Origin: Progne subis subis
Lineage: Eukaryota; Chordata; Aves; Passeriformes; Hirundinidae
DNA length: 64,000 bases
Direction of reading: 5' to 3'
Assembly: GCA_022316685.1 (NCBI GenBank)
Contig: JAKJHU010000107.1
Location: 1,550,001-1,614,000 of the forward strand
A program made the translations under genes and the position numbers. The notes beneath the pieces were generated by a model that saw only the letters and a list, made by a program, of their open reading frames with translations, was not told where the DNA came from and searched no databases. The stretch's first letter is position 1, and every line of letters starts with the position of its first letter. Below are positions 11,755 to 24,960 of the stretch, piece by piece.

Positions 11755-11905
11755 TTAGAAAAAACTTTTTAAAAATCACCTATTCCAACACCCCTGTCCT
11801 GAAGGGGCATCTTCAACTTGATCAGATTGCTCAGAGCATTATTCATATCCAGAATACATAAATAATGCATTTAGGAAATCTTAATTCCTGGCTTGTTTCT
11901 TCAGG
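11755..11905 (-). mobile_element. Small CR1 fragment
   Basis: The segment 'cacctattccaacacccctgtcctgaaggggcatcttcaacttgatcagattgctcagagc' matches the layout of the CR1 3' untranslated and terminal region on the minus strand. Here the consensus speaks of a 'tccaacc...gcagggacatcttccactagatcaggttgctcaaagc' type of sequence. Only the most 3' part is present. It may be the remnant of an insertion independent of the larger copy at 10484-11160. Confidence 0.7.
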
Positions 11906-13229
11906 AGACAGTGCTATTTTTGGGTTTTAAAGCAAGTTCTTGGACATAAAAATATCAGTTTCTTCTCAGTGAAGAATAACTATGTTCATTAGAATATCTT
12001 TTTGAAACTGATTTGAAAAAAGAATTATACCATATTACTTTGGTACATGTTAGTCTTAAAGAAGATTGGGTCTCGTTATGTGGTAATTGCTGAGAATTTT
12101 GTTTAATTGCAGAGAATGTTGATGTACACTGAAAAATGGGGGACATGATCCGGAAAAAGATACAGATTCTGAGATATTTGTACTATGTTTCATAAGAGTT
12201 CTCAAAAAATGAGACTATTCTGAATTCTTGAGAACTGGATGGTATTTGAAAATGTATGTTGTTTTCTTCTTCCCTATCAATAATTTTCTTCCATTTTTAT
12301 CCTTAATCCACCTCAGTGAAAATATCCCAGAAGTCCTTCAATGAGAAAGTTATTATCAATCTAGAACTTAACTTCTAAATACCAAATATAGATCTTTATT
12401 TTCAACACAAGAGAGAACAGTTACCTGAAACAGCCTTTGATATACTTCCATATGGCATAAACTCCTAGTATTTCTTCTGGCTTTTTTCAGTATATAGAGC
12501 ATGTCTGGACTTCATGGTCCAGGAAAAACAGGCTGAGTAATAGTTTAATTTAGGCTAGAATAACTTAGAACACTGTCAAGATCAAAATGAACACAGTTTT
12601 ATCAGATTCAGAGGGTTGAAATCTTTGTCTTCATTAATGATTAACCTTCCTTGAACAAAGCTTAGACAGGATTTCATCTTATAACTTCAGTATTTTCATC
12701 ACTAAGGTATTTAGAAAATGACATATACCTGTATATAATAAGGACTGTTATATATATTAGATCTCAAATTATTTCTACCAGCTCGCATGCAGTAGAGAGT
12801 GTCCTCTCGACAAGTGTCCTCTTTGAAAACTGAGATATGACAAAAGGTGTTCATTTAAAAATTTATATAAAGAGAATCTAGGAAAAGGTATGGGGCTTTT
12901 TTAGGTGTTAAGTCAGTAAAGTTATTTGACATTGTAGCATTGGGAAAACTTTTAACAGGTGTACAAGAAGAAAGTGAAATATAGGATAGAGAGATAATCA
13001 GAAAGAGTTCTTCTTAAAAAGAAGAAACCATGAGTTCGTTAAATAAGGGTGCCATCTACTAGTTTTTGATGACAAAAAACCTATGTGGTTCTTCTTAAAA
13101 AACTGGTTTTGAACTTGAAAGTAAATTAATATGCCATTGTCATAGGATGATTAGGATATGCTGTTCCTTTTCATTCTTCCTGAGCATCACCTTTCCAGAA
13201 CAGCTTTCACCTACTTCTAAATATTAAAT
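11906..13229. other. AT-rich stretch, nothing recognised
   Basis: No gene or repeat that I can support. Open frames are shorter than 65 codons. Confidence 0.55.
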
Positions 13230-13285
13230 ATGAAATCCAAAAGAAATTATCTTTGCTTTTATCTTCCTGCTCACCCATATTACAG

Positions 13286-13389
13286 GAAACCTGCTAAAGC
13301 ACTTGAAGATACATCTTACAGAATACATAGGCACCCTGATGCCTGCAGACATCTCTATGTTCGTATTGTTGATCAAAACAGGCATAAAG
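13286..13389 (+). CDS. Candidate internal exon, 104 bp, gene unknown (possible orphan exon)
   Basis: A pyrimidine-rich tract from about 13252 ends in 'catattacag', a good 3' splice site. A 5' splice site AAG|GTAGGT lies at 13387-13395. Between them are 104 bp open in two frames. In the more protein-like frame the segment starts with the last base of a codon and ends with the first base of another (34 full codons). It encodes a basic, histidine-rich stretch with HRHPDACRHLYVRIVD in the middle and NRHK at the end. I do not recognise the protein. No partner exon is obvious nearby, which would fit an exon flanked by very large introns, but also a chance juxtaposition of splice-like sites. The frame also runs upstream to 13230, through the presumed acceptor, so openness alone proves little. 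Confidence 0.3.
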
Positions 13390-13399
13390 GTAGGTACAA

Positions 13400-13659
13400 A
13401 ACATGGGTAGGATGTTTAATTGGCACACACAGAAGTGCATAACTTACTGTTACACTATTTTGTGAGCCATTTACTCTCTTCTTTTGGGAGGAATATAAAA
13501 GGAAACCGGCAGAAGAGCTTCCCAGTGTGGTTGAGGGCAGACTGAAGACTGAAAACATATCATAACGTATCATAAGGTTAAGTAACTCTGTGCTTGCTCC
13601 CAAAGCCCTTGTACTGGAGTGTTTTGTCTGTGTTTGTATAGTTACAACTGCAAAATTAC

Positions 13660-13695
<36 letters not shown>

Positions 13696-14561
13696 AGGGG
13701 GAAATGGTCCCTTTTCCCTTGTTCTGTTTCTCAAAAATTGTTAAAAGAAATGTGGCCATACAGCTACTTTGTTCTGTGACTGAACAAATGATGTCTGGAA
13801 CGTAAATGAAATATAAAATATTCCTCTTCTAACAAAAAAATATTTGATAAAATTGTGAAAAAGCAAAACTAGAAATGGAAACTATTCAGAAGCATTAGAT
13901 TATTATCCATGATGCAAAAGATGCCTCTGAAACTGTGAAAGAGAATATATGGAGAAATCAGAGTCTTAGAAGAAAAGAGAGCAGGTGTTGTAGGGCCATA
14001 AAGTTGTTTTATTTAAATTATTTATCCAATGAGAGTAAAACAGAGACAGTATTTAACAGTAAAAGTAAAAAAGAAAACAAATCAAAAAAGCTCAAGAACA
14101 TCACAGTATTTTAAAGGGCACATAAACTTCAGGTTTAATTTATATGTAATAAGACAAAAATGTATTTTGTCTTCACTGCAGATATTGGGTCCATAGGAGA
14201 GCATACTATATTGCCAATGCCTGACTAGTATTAAATACATTTCAACTTACACAGTTTTAGCTTCTTCATAGTAAAAGATTTTGCCATTTAGTTTAAGCAA
14301 AATTTGTTTAAGAAGTGAGCTGACTGTTCAAAATTGCTTATGCAAAGCAACTGATCAAAAATGTCCTTTCCAAGAAAGGAAATGAAAGTGACTTTTTTCC
14401 CCGTAATACATATATGAGTTCACTATTTAACTGTTCCAGTAATACGAAGGGAGAATTGGACTTAGCTTCTCTCAGAGGAACAGCAGTCAGCAAAAGCCTC
14501 TTAGTCCTCTTAGCCTGAGGAATGTGTGTCTCTAACAGATTGCCAGAAAAGATTAACTGCT
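13400..14561. other. AT-rich stretch with a T27 run
   Basis: No gene recognised. A T27 homopolymer lies at 13663-13689. Otherwise unique AT-rich sequence. Confidence 0.55.
13663..13689 (+). repeat. Poly-T homopolymer (T27)
   Basis: Uninterrupted run of about 27 thymines. No adjacent retrogene is visible on the opposite strand. Confidence 0.9.
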
Positions 14562-14757
14562 GCAGGTAGCACAGCTGCTGGTTCAAACAATTTTGGTCTT
14601 TTTATATCTTGTGCTCATTCTGTTTCCACAGGGAATTGTTCTGCTTGTTATGGAGAGCCGCAGGTAGCACAGCTGCTGGTTCAAAAGAGTCCAGTCCCCT
14701 TATATCTTCTGTGCATTGTTTCTGCATAGAACTGGCCCAGTTGTTTTGGAGAGCCCC
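14562..14757 (+). repeat. 98-bp tandem duplication, two diverged units
   Basis: Units at 14562-14659 and 14660-14757 both begin gcaggtagcacagctgctgg and end in 'ggagagcc', giving a repeat period of 98 bp. The first 26 bases of the two units are identical, while the middle has diverged by substitution and small indels. The event is therefore not very recent. I see no third complete unit on either side. This resembles the seed of a minisatellite. Confidence 0.85.
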
Positions 14758-17700
14758 AAGGAAACCACTTTACGAAATAGTTTGCTAACCTTTTCAAGGA
14801 GTGAAATATGGTCCTACATTTTTTTTTTCTTTGTCTTTGTAGTGGAAAAGCTTGTTCATCAAAATCAGTATTTACGATCGTTTCTTTGCATAGTTTTTCC
14901 TAGGAGAGTAAAAAGAGACACCATTTTAAAAAGCCTAGTTTAAGAAAAAAAATAAATGTAGATACCACCATGCCTAACTATTTCCCAGTATGTACAGTCT
15001 GTGTGTTATATTTTAGGTTTTAAATAATGTTTCTGAACTCTTATGATGGTGAGATGATGCATTTATCCTAACCAGCCATTTAAAAGGTAGATGACTAAAT
15101 TGTCATCTAGTGACAAGAGAAACAGGCAGCTATGTAATCAACCATCCTGAAAAAGATTGATAAATGGAATTAATTTACATTGTGACATGCTTATCTCCCT
15201 TCTGCTGACGTTGTGCATCTCAAAGTGAAAGGTCTTACTTTTAAATAGTTAAAGTTACATGATATAAATAGCCCCATTAGTGATTCAGAAATTAAAACCA
15301 TGTTCTCATAGCTGAGCTCTGTACTGAAAAGCCTAGATGTTTCTGAATGTTTTGTGGTTTGCAGAAACATATGTAAGCTGTGGGTGCAGGAACAACCGGG
15401 ATTTCTCTGTATGAAATACTAACGTTGAATAAACTTGGCTATATGGTAAAGTTAGTAAGATCATACACTGCTTGGTGATCTTGCCAGTTCAGTTTGATGT
15501 TTTTTTGGCAACTTCTGGACCTTGTTCTGTTGTGCTGTGTCAAATTTGCTTTGACCAAAATGCTTGCATCCTTCCTGAAGGCGCACTTTAACTTTCCTCT
15601 TAATTTTTTTAAAAAATAAGACAAAATACTGAGGAGAGGCTGGTGTTGAAAATAGATTTTAGTTTCTTACTAGTGCATCAACATGATGGGCTAAAGATTG
15701 TTTTCACTACTTTACCTACGTCCCCTCTAAACATAAGGCAGAATACTAAATGATTTTATCAGGCATGCCTCTCTTCCTTCTTTGAAGAGAAGGAATTTTG
15801 AGAAGTTAATCAAAATTAATCAAAATGATGACCACAAGTTTTCTGACCAACATGGCTACCTGGATGTGTAAAGAATATATTGCACTCTTCTGCACTATTA
15901 TGAAATGTCTAAGGTATTCTGAAGTCTAGATGTATAATTTTGAAATGAGGATTGCACTTCGGATTGGTACCATTTTATACTGCAGATCTTCACAGATAGA
16001 CTGAAAGCACATTTTACATTTGTAGTACAAGAAAATCTTTGTGTGATGACTAAAGTTACTGGATATAGGAAGAAATTAAAAATTGTAAACCTGTATTCTC
16101 ACTTAATTGTGAGATTTAGAATATTGTCTTTGGTAAAGGGATGTATGGACTGAAAAACGAACAAAAGTAATTAGTCCAATATGTATGCTCAGCATCATTA
16201 CATTATTTTGCAAAACCCTGCTGAGATTTGGATTTGAGAGTGCCAGAAGACCTACACAAGAATATTGTATTCATACTCTATTATTGATACCTAATAGCTG
16301 ATCTGTGTTTCCTCAGAAAAAACTTAGGAGACTGCAGTAAGTCTGTATTAGTTTTGGTTAGTGGATACCCATTAAAAACAGGGAGGAAGAGAGGATACTG
16401 CTGTGCTTGGTTCCTTTTTTGTTACAAGACTCATTGTAGTCTGAGGTGTCTCCTAGGATATGCGTTACACTAAGCAATAGGAGAATGAAGCCTGTCATTA
16501 CTTGGTTAAGTTCGTCAATAAAATTGTTACAAATACAATTAGATTTTTTTCAGGAACTAGATAAGGGAAAATTCATTTCCTAGGACTGAAGATGACCCAG
16601 GAGGGAAAGTCTTGTCGTAGCATTATAGTTATTCAAACTGCAGGTGAATTTTGGTATATTCAAGAGTATTATTAGTGAGACCTTTTCATTTACTGAGCAG
16701 CAGGTGTGCAGTTTCACAGATACTATTCCCATAGATAAATAGTCACTATGGGCATGCTACTATTGTTTAGTAATTGATAAGAACGAACACAAAAGAATCA
16801 GCAATAAAATAAATGTCAAAGAGCAGGCTGTTTTTCCACAGTAAGGAGAAAGTGGCTGGTGAGGAAAGTGTGCCAGTGATGCCTTCTGAGCTGAGGGAAA
16901 TAGTACATTCTTTCTCTTCAGGGCAGTTTGTGTATCTTTTCTAATCTCCACTAGCTGTACAGATGTTAATGACCACTTTTTCCCAGATCTCTTTTCCTAA
17001 TGTTTTTCATCCACAATTCTTCAAAAGTTTAAAAAGTGTGAAATGTCAGCAAAATATTTCACATACAGACAGAATAATAGTGAAGACAAAAGAGAAACTA
17101 TAATAAGCATCTGCTGCAGACCCTGAGGATTGAAAAGAACAACAGGAAAATAAACAAAAATACTACTGAGCAAGTATTAAAACTCAGGACAACAAGATAA
17201 TTTGCTCAAGGGTGGCTACAGTGAACCGGACATCTGTTGGGTAACAAATACAGGAAACTGCAAAACATCAAAGATATTCTGCAATTAGTCAAAGGATAAC
17301 TTCATGATCTCAAAAGTGGAGGATGTAACCATGAAGGCAGCAAGACTGTATTAATTTCTTCCAAGCTGGTGTGATTGGAAATACCTGATAACCTGTTGCT
17401 AAAGGGCCACTTAAAAAAAAAAAAAAAATTATAATCACGTGCCTTAAACAGCAAGTGTCGATATCCTACATATTATTTGAACTAATACAAGATTACTTTC
17501 TACATCTTAGCTGAAAATTCAGACATTATCATAAATGTGGTTTTAGTGTATTCAGAGTTCCTCTCCCTTTTCCCAGCCATTCTTAGAATATGTCTTGTGC
17601 TGATCTATATCTGGACATTGTGCTTTTCTTAGCTTGTGTTCTTTGTACCAGCAGATCATAATTCATTTTTCTCATCCAACATGTCCCCCTTTGTTTCCCT

Positions 17701-18139
17701 AATCCTACCTTCTTGCTTTAGCAGATCTTGTTTCTCGTTCCAACATTCTCTCTTAGCTGATAAATTCAAACATTTTGCCTTCATGTCTGCATGACTCCTC
17801 TGTATCACTATGAAATTTCTTTTGCATCATTAGGAAGAGAAGCTAATTAGGTGTCAGACTCAGACCTTGTGCCCTTTTCCAAGCCAGGGCATTTAAAGTC
17901 CTCTTAAACAAATTCAGATTTTTTAGCACATTCAGTTTAGGGCTGGAGCATGGATTTTTGAAGAAAGTAGAGGTACAGTTTACTAAATGACATTTTAATA
18001 AGTCCTGTGACCTGTGAGAAGCTTGGACATGGTAAATGATTATGTAGGCACAACAGTAGAAAAATTCAATGAAATAACTCACAACTGTTCAGTCCTTAGT
18101 GTTTTCGGTTCTCATAATTTGGCCATAGTTTGGTCAAGT
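14758..18139. other. AT-rich stretch, nothing recognised
   Basis: More than 3 kb without a recognisable gene or transposon. It contains a short poly-A (about 17412-17427). Open frames are all below 80 codons and show no domain-like features. Confidence 0.55.
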
Positions 18140-18382
18140 TCATGAAGACAAAATAAGAAAGATAAATAATGTAGAAGCTACGATTACAAATGTCAGCTTC
18201 TGCTCCAAAGATTGGAGGCGCTGAAGTTCTACGAGGAAAAGTTTGCCATCTTTATCACATTGACCAAATGATGCATTTTTCCTCAACTCACATGTTGAAG
18301 ATATTTGAACAATTTCTGCTGAAGCTTTCCCAAAACACACACCGTAGACCAACACCAGTAATGAAAAAATCCAGCACAAGTG
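18140..18382 (-). CDS. Candidate terminal exon or chance ORF: small membrane-protein-like frame
   Basis: On the minus strand a 3' splice-like site ('cctatttttag') ends at 18383. The following frame is open for 80 codons to a TGA at 18140. The product begins hydrophobic (CWIFSLLVLVYGVCFG) and has two cysteines and a possible N-glycosylation site (NAS) in the middle. It ends in a second hydrophobic segment (LTFVIVASTLFIFLIL) right before the stop. That is the layout of a secreted/GPI- or single-pass membrane segment. There is no ATG at the start: the first codons are CAC TTG, so it would have to be a downstream exon. Several CpG dinucleotides fall in this short stretch, which is unusual for the neighbourhood. 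An 80-codon open frame is common by chance in 64 kb, and I recognise no family. Confidence 0.15.
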   Translation of the reverse strand, partial: HLCWIFSLLVLVYGVCFGKASAEIVQISSTCELRKNASFGQCDKDGKLFLVELQRLQSLEQKLTFVIVASTLFIFLILSS

Positions 18383-21300
18383 CTAAAAATAGGCAATGTT
18401 TGAAGCAGTTTTAAAGGAATTCTAAATAGACTTGACTACTAGCTTGCTTCCAGGTAGTATTGATGGGAATTCTGCTTTTCAGAAACTTTATTGCAGTTTA
18501 AAAAATTCCATTCACTCTACCTATGAAGATATCAAGCAAGGTTTTATAAACCAGCAGGTTTCATTCGAAAGTATATGTATGTGTTTTTTAAAAGAACTTT
18601 AAAATGCTTGAGGTACATCTGTAGTGATTGCAGCTATAGTGTATAAAAATCCCTATTAGATTTAAAGTCTATTAGCTGAAGGACTAGTCATCAGGTGAAA
18701 TTGAAGGACCAGCAGATAGACAGGACGAAGGATAGCACCAGATAGATCTTGAAAAGTTCTGACCATTTAGATATGCAGCTGTTCAGAGTTTCACCAGGCT
18801 TATTTACAGCTAAGAAATATCTTGTTTTTTGAGTTGTTTCTAAAAAGTAGTTGGAATCACTGCTCATGTAGGTAAATAAGCAGAAAAGTAAGGATGACAG
18901 AATCTGACCTTGCCAGTTGATAGTATAAGACATAAACCATATTTAGTGAAAACTATTCCTTTAAGTAGTGCTACTTTAACCAAGACTATATTGTTGATGT
19001 TATTAACCTTTCTTAAGACCTTTGAGAAAAGAAGAAAATCTGAAGATGCACAGTAATTTGAAGAGTATGTTATGAACCTTATAAAAGAGATCAATTTCAA
19101 CAACAACCTGTCATCTGCTGGCATAAAAGTAATGAAATTGGAATAGCCCACTGGAGAGGCTGCTGATGTTCCAGTTAGTCTTCATGTAATTGAAAGAATT
19201 TGGCTGTGATTGAAGCATAAATTTTATGGATATTTTTGTTAAGAAGCTTGGCAGACTCCTCTAGGGAATTAATTTTCCTCTGTTGGATACAATGACAAAG
19301 TTTTCTGCTATATTTCAGGAATTTTATTTCTGAAGTTCTGTTTTACTGCAAAGAAGGAACAACATACAATATATCTGCTGTCTATCACTACAATTTCTTA
19401 GGCATGTACTGTATGAAAAATGATGACATAGCTCAAATAATCTACTTCTTCCACAAAAATACTTTTTTTTAAAAATTATTATGGCATTTTGAATAATTTT
19501 TTTAATTATAATATTTCAGATTTTAAGATTTACCTGTCACCCTTGTGCCCTGAGGAGTCATAAAAACTTTAAGGGAATTATAGTGATGTCTCTGTAAATT
19601 CTTGTGAAAAGGTCATGTATGTTAAAGACACACACAAAGACAAGGCTTTTGTCCTCTAAAATCTGTAGTTTTGTCAAATGAAATGGCCTTACTGTAAGGT
19701 CAGAATTGAAAATTTCACATTTGGCTAGATAATTCTGCATGGATAGGCTTATTGACACTTTCTACTTGTTTTTAAGAAAAAAGTGCTTAATCACATGCGA
19801 ACTTATTCATTCCCCATTTGAATTCTATCCTACAAAGCACATATTCACATCCTTAATTTTCGCTTGGTGTTTAATCCTACACTGAATTCAGTTCGGTTTA
19901 CCACTACACTGAAGCTGATGGAGACTGTTTTAAACCTGTTTAAAACATAATTTCATTGAAAACCTTCAACAGATAGGAGACAAAGACCAACTTTTATTTT
20001 AGATACACTAAAAGTGAAAACCTACTTTTTACCCCTTTAAATTTATTTTAAAAATTTTAATTAAATTAAAAAATTTAATTCAATCAACTTAATTGAAGTG
20101 ACACTAGATTTATTTGAACATGAATAAAAGTCACTATCAGAGGATTTATTTAATAGGATTAAACTGTAAAAAAAGAAGAAAGAGTATTTTTTTTTCCCTT
20201 AGAGGCACCTTCCAAAGCTTCCCTTACTTTTGGAGAATAACAATGCAAGAAGTCCCTTTTGAAGTTTTTATGAAATATACATATCAAATCAAATGGTAGT
20301 TATCACTTTGAGGGTGGAATTAGGATGAAAATTCCTATTTTTAATTGTGTGCAGGTATAAGAATGGATAAAAAAACCCCCTGTTTTAGACAGTTTTAAAC
20401 ATCTAAATATAACTTGAGACAGTAAGAATTTTTCAGCTTAATGTTGAGTTATAATACCAGATTTTTAAAAAAGAAGACAAAAAAAAATAGTTATGATGCA
20501 GATACTGCATAATCACTGCAAAATAGTCTCTACACTGCAAATATTTGAACTATTTTTCTGATTGTTAATACGTGCATACAGTATAACTATTGTGCTGTAA
20601 ATGTATATGTACTGGATATCTGGAAGTACATAATGTGTAGACGCTGGTTCCTTGTCCATCACATTAACAAAAGTTCATTACTTGGTCAGGTGCCTCTCAA
20701 ATTCAGTGCTCACCAAATGAATGGATATAAACAGGGAAAGCAGTCAATCAATTGCACATGTCAGATTAGAAAATAATTTCCTGTTTTCTAGAAACACAAA
20801 AGGTGAAAAATATGAAAAATAAGAATCACATATTTAGAACTTCTATAAAATTATATGATGACATTTTAAATTCAGCATTTTGCTATGTTTACAGTTAACC
20901 TATCTGAATTCAGTAGGTGCTTAAACATCTAATGAATATTAAGGATGTGAATACGTTCTTGGTAGGATGAAATTCTTTCAGTAGTTCCCAGATATGCTGA
21001 GTGAAGCTACTGCATGCCAATATCTGCAAGAGGAACGAATATGCTTTCATGTAAAACTAAATTCCTCATCCTATTGGAAAATAACGAGCATATTCATACC
21101 ACTATAATGAAAATATATGGGGGTTATGCACATTATATAATTTATATTTTATCTATTTATAGATGTCTCATATTTAAAAACAGGTCAGATTTTGAAGGTC
21201 AGATATTCCACATGTATTAGCACTTTGTTAACTTTATTCAAAAAACTGCATGACTACCAAGTACTGAGAAACATTGATAAATTCCAGATAGGATTGAAGG

Positions 21301-21486
21301 AGTCCAGCATGTTCCTACCCAGTTATCAGGAAATACACTGTGCAGCCTTATATATAGATAGTCTTTATTCCTAGATATCAACTGCCATTTTATGCTTTAG
21401 AGTAAATTCTGCAGCTCATATGTGATCATGCCTCAATTTCCATCAGGTATCAATAAAAGAAATACTGGAGTTGCAACACAGAGTAT

Positions 21487-21510
21487 ATATCTTACTCTAT
21501 ATCTTACTCT
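21487..21510 (+). repeat. 12-bp exact tandem duplication
   Basis: The 12-mer atatcttactct occurs twice in direct succession. Confidence 0.85.
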
Positions 21511-22226
21511 ATAAGTATTATAAAGAGGGTGGTAAATCATGCTTGAGACAACATTTTCCAGCATAGGATATGAATTTGGGAACACTTGTGGTGGGGAAAT
21601 GCCACAATTTCATCTACTACATGCTTATATATGAAGCAGTCCAAAGACACTTTCCCAATTTTTACCAACATGAAGCTTAAAAAAAAAAAAAAGTCTTAAA
21701 ATCTTTAATTACCATGTAGCAATAATATAAACTCTGCCTTTTTGAATTTTTTTTAATTGCTATTTTAAATACTTAGTTCTGACACACTGGTAAAAGTACA
21801 GGATGACAAATTTTGTTTGCCTTATTTTTCTCTGTAATTTTCAGCTTTTGTTTTTGGTACATTTCTATGAGTTTGAGACCCTGATCCGTACTTGCAATAC
21901 AATTTTGATTACTTTTTAATTTGTATGCTTTAATTCTCTGACATGTAGCAGAATGAGTTGTTACAGGAATGTAGTTTTCTTGTATCTCTTTTTAGAGACA
22001 CTTTTTCTCCTATAGTAAGATTAAAACCTGTTATAATTAGATGTTTGTTATGTATCTGATAGCCCAACTATGGAGAAAACTGATTTAAAGCTAGAAGAGT
22101 ATTATAATTTTTCTTTTTCTATACCAAGGGTATTTTAACAAAGCACAGGGAAAGATACCAGATTTAGATAAACACTGTATTTAGATGTTTAAATATATGA
22201 ACCTTTCCCTAATTTGTGTGATTTGA

Positions 22227-22243
22227 TTTTTTTTTTTTTTTTT
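22227..22243 (+). repeat. Poly-T homopolymer (T17)
   Basis: Uninterrupted thymine run with no associated element. Confidence 0.9.
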
Positions 22244-23735
22244 ATTCTTGTCTATGGACATTAGAAAATATGTATTTTGAAAAAGAAGAGAGAAATAACT
22301 TTAATCTAGATTCAATCTCATTACACCTAGATTCCAATTCTGTTTTAAAGGGGAGTTGTAACTTCATGAAAGACTGACTGAGCCATTATCTTGTAAGAGT
22401 CTCTCATGAGGAAAATCCCCATTGTTTTTGAAAATATACATATTATTATTTTGCTTCACTGATTTAACTTTATGAAATATTGTGAGTACAAATTATCCCA
22501 GACCTTACACTTTATGGCTTCTGTCTTTGATTTTGTCCTGACCTAAACTGAAAGTTTTCCTCTGAGTCTAAATTAAAATAAAATCTATTTAAATATCAGT
22601 ATCTCAACATATTTGTTAACAAACTTATGAACCTCTGTGAGGCTTTTTGGTTTCAACTCAGCTGCACACACATTTCAGTACAATGTTGAAAATAATTTTA
22701 TTACTTAATAGTGGTTTGAGTCAAGAACCTTAAATGAAAGCCTTCTTAAAAGGTAGTCAGTACTATGATTCCAAAGTCTTCTGAAATAAATGTGTTCTCA
22801 CTGTTATGTGTGGTTTAGAAAGCTTAGTTTCTAATAAAATCTTGCTTCAAGACATTGGAAATAAACTGCTTTGAAAACCCATCTACTTATGTTGAGATCA
22901 CTGAAAAGTAAAACTGCAATTCCAGCCTCTCTAACTTGCTACTGTTATTGTATTTTTTAATTTCTTTTTATGACATTGTTTCTTGCTCTGCAATGAAGTA
23001 TTTCATACAATAAATGGACCATGCACTTTTGCACATGAATCATTACTACAGCGCCATAAATTAAAAAGGGAATAAGGTAATTCATATTGGGTACTCATGA
23101 CTAAGCACTTCTGACTTTGTCAGTAAAATATCCGAGAATGTGTAAAAATAAATTGTTGGTTTAATACTTATAGAAAAGTTAATTTTAGTAAATTTATTAT
23201 TGAAAATTAGTTCCACTGAGATTTTGTAAGAAAAGTGTTTATCAAGATTATTTCTCAAATGTTTCATATATGCACTCAACAACTTCAATACCTTCTGACA
23301 GTAGAGTATAAAAGGCATTTTTTCCACTAGATTTTAAGTAAATATTTGCTCTGAAAAGTGATGTAGCAACATGAGATCCTAAAACTATTTCCTGAAGAAT
23401 ACTCTTGAAATAGAATAGCTTACTGCAACATATTATTTTACTTTTAAGTTCCTTTTTTTGCCAAAATATGTATTCTTGATCGTTACACCATGTTATACTA
23501 TTTTACTAATGATTTTCTGAATACTTTTTAATGAAAGTTTACATATTTTTATCCCCTGCAGATCACTTCAGGGCATGACCTTAAATTAGATGAAAAGAAA
23601 CTTCCTTGACTTTAATTTAACTTCCATACTGATAATTTTTTTAGGATACAAAGCTTACAGCTACCTTCAGATATGGGATATATTGCCTAATATAATTAAT
23701 ACATTTCTTTTCAAATCAGGCCTATAGATCATTAC

Positions 23736-23736
<1 letters not shown>

Positions 23737-23775
<39 letters not shown>
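23737..23775 (+). repeat. Poly-A homopolymer (A39)
   Basis: Uninterrupted run of 39 adenines. The sequence on its left does not resemble an mRNA copy and I see no flanking direct repeat. Confidence 0.95.
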
Positions 23776-23777
<2 letters not shown>

Positions 23778-24960
23778 GAACACACATTAGTTTTCTTAAT
23801 TTTTCTTAATTTTCTCAGATCTGCTTACCACTTTCATATCACAGTCTCATCCCAGCAATATAAATTTTTTATTTAGCACCTTGTTTTCTCAGTATCTGTG
23901 TTGAATTCCTCAGAAATCAAGTTTCCTAATGTGACTAACAGAGGTTCCAGACCAAAGTCTCAAATTCATTCAATTTAAGAATTTGCATGCTTTATCAAAG
24001 TTTTTCTGAATACCTCTGAAGGTACATTTACTGACAAATTCTTAGCTTTGGTATTTAATTTTGATTTAAATCTCTCTACAGTCACTTTTCTCTGGAATTA
24101 CATTAACTAATATTTTTTGTCCCTGCTATAATATTTCAAGCATTGCTTCTTACAACAATGGCTAATTTATTTTAATTTTTTTCCTAGTGAGATTGTGAAA
24201 ATTTGTATCTTCATTAACTTATATTCATTTTTCAGACTCTGATTAGGCATATGTGTTCTTCAGTGGTTTCTTACTATTTTAAGTCCATTCTGGTGGAGTG
24301 TTCAAATTTTCCATTGAGGCCCTTAGTTTTGCCCAGTTTTTGTTGATTATGTTTTACTTGCCTGCAATTGCACACATTTCTGTGAAGTGCCTTTCCCAAA
24401 ATGAAGTACTACCTCACATTTCAGGTCACTGATGGTACATAAAACTGTGTGATTACATAATGGAATGAGATCTTTCTACTTAGGAATGAATTTGCAATTT
24501 ATGCTTCACTGAGGCCTTCTTCCTAATTCCCCCACATCCCTTCAGTCTATATTAGATTTTGTTATAAAATGATGAAACAGATGGAACTAGACAGGCTTAG
24601 AGATTCTTTAGTGAAAGCTTCCAAGCATTGTGTTGTTGCATTGTTTTGGTAAGAACCTCTGTCACTTTGTTTTTCCCTTGGTAAAACTGCCATGTAACTT
24701 TCATTTTTCACTGTCTTTTAAGTGTCGATTTTCTACAGAATTGGCATAATTGTATTTTTTTAATGTATACTTCTTAATTCAATTAGAAAAAGGCATTTAT
24801 TTTCATAGGAAATATCAGTTTGCAGTGAAAGCCACATCAAAACAATGTGCAGTGAGATTTCTGGTGGTGAAAATCCTGCTGGGGCTATGTTAAGCATGAA
24901 TAGACTGTAGTCTGTTTTCCAGTGGATGTTTTTGTCACCCAGTAGGTTTTCTTTCAAGTT

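Larger units (their letters stand above)
18386..24960. other. Long AT-rich stretch, nothing recognised
   Basis: About 6.5 kb with no gene or transposon that I recognise. Low-complexity items are an AT-only patch rich in 'aaattt/aatta' (about 20037-20095), a 12-bp tandem duplicate (21487-21510), a T17 run (22227-22243) and an A39 run (23737-23775). Confidence 0.55.

Noticed and set aside
20037..20095. AT-only palindromic stretch as a possible origin or attachment site
   Set aside because: Low-complexity A/T sequence forms palindromes trivially. Nothing else supports a function.
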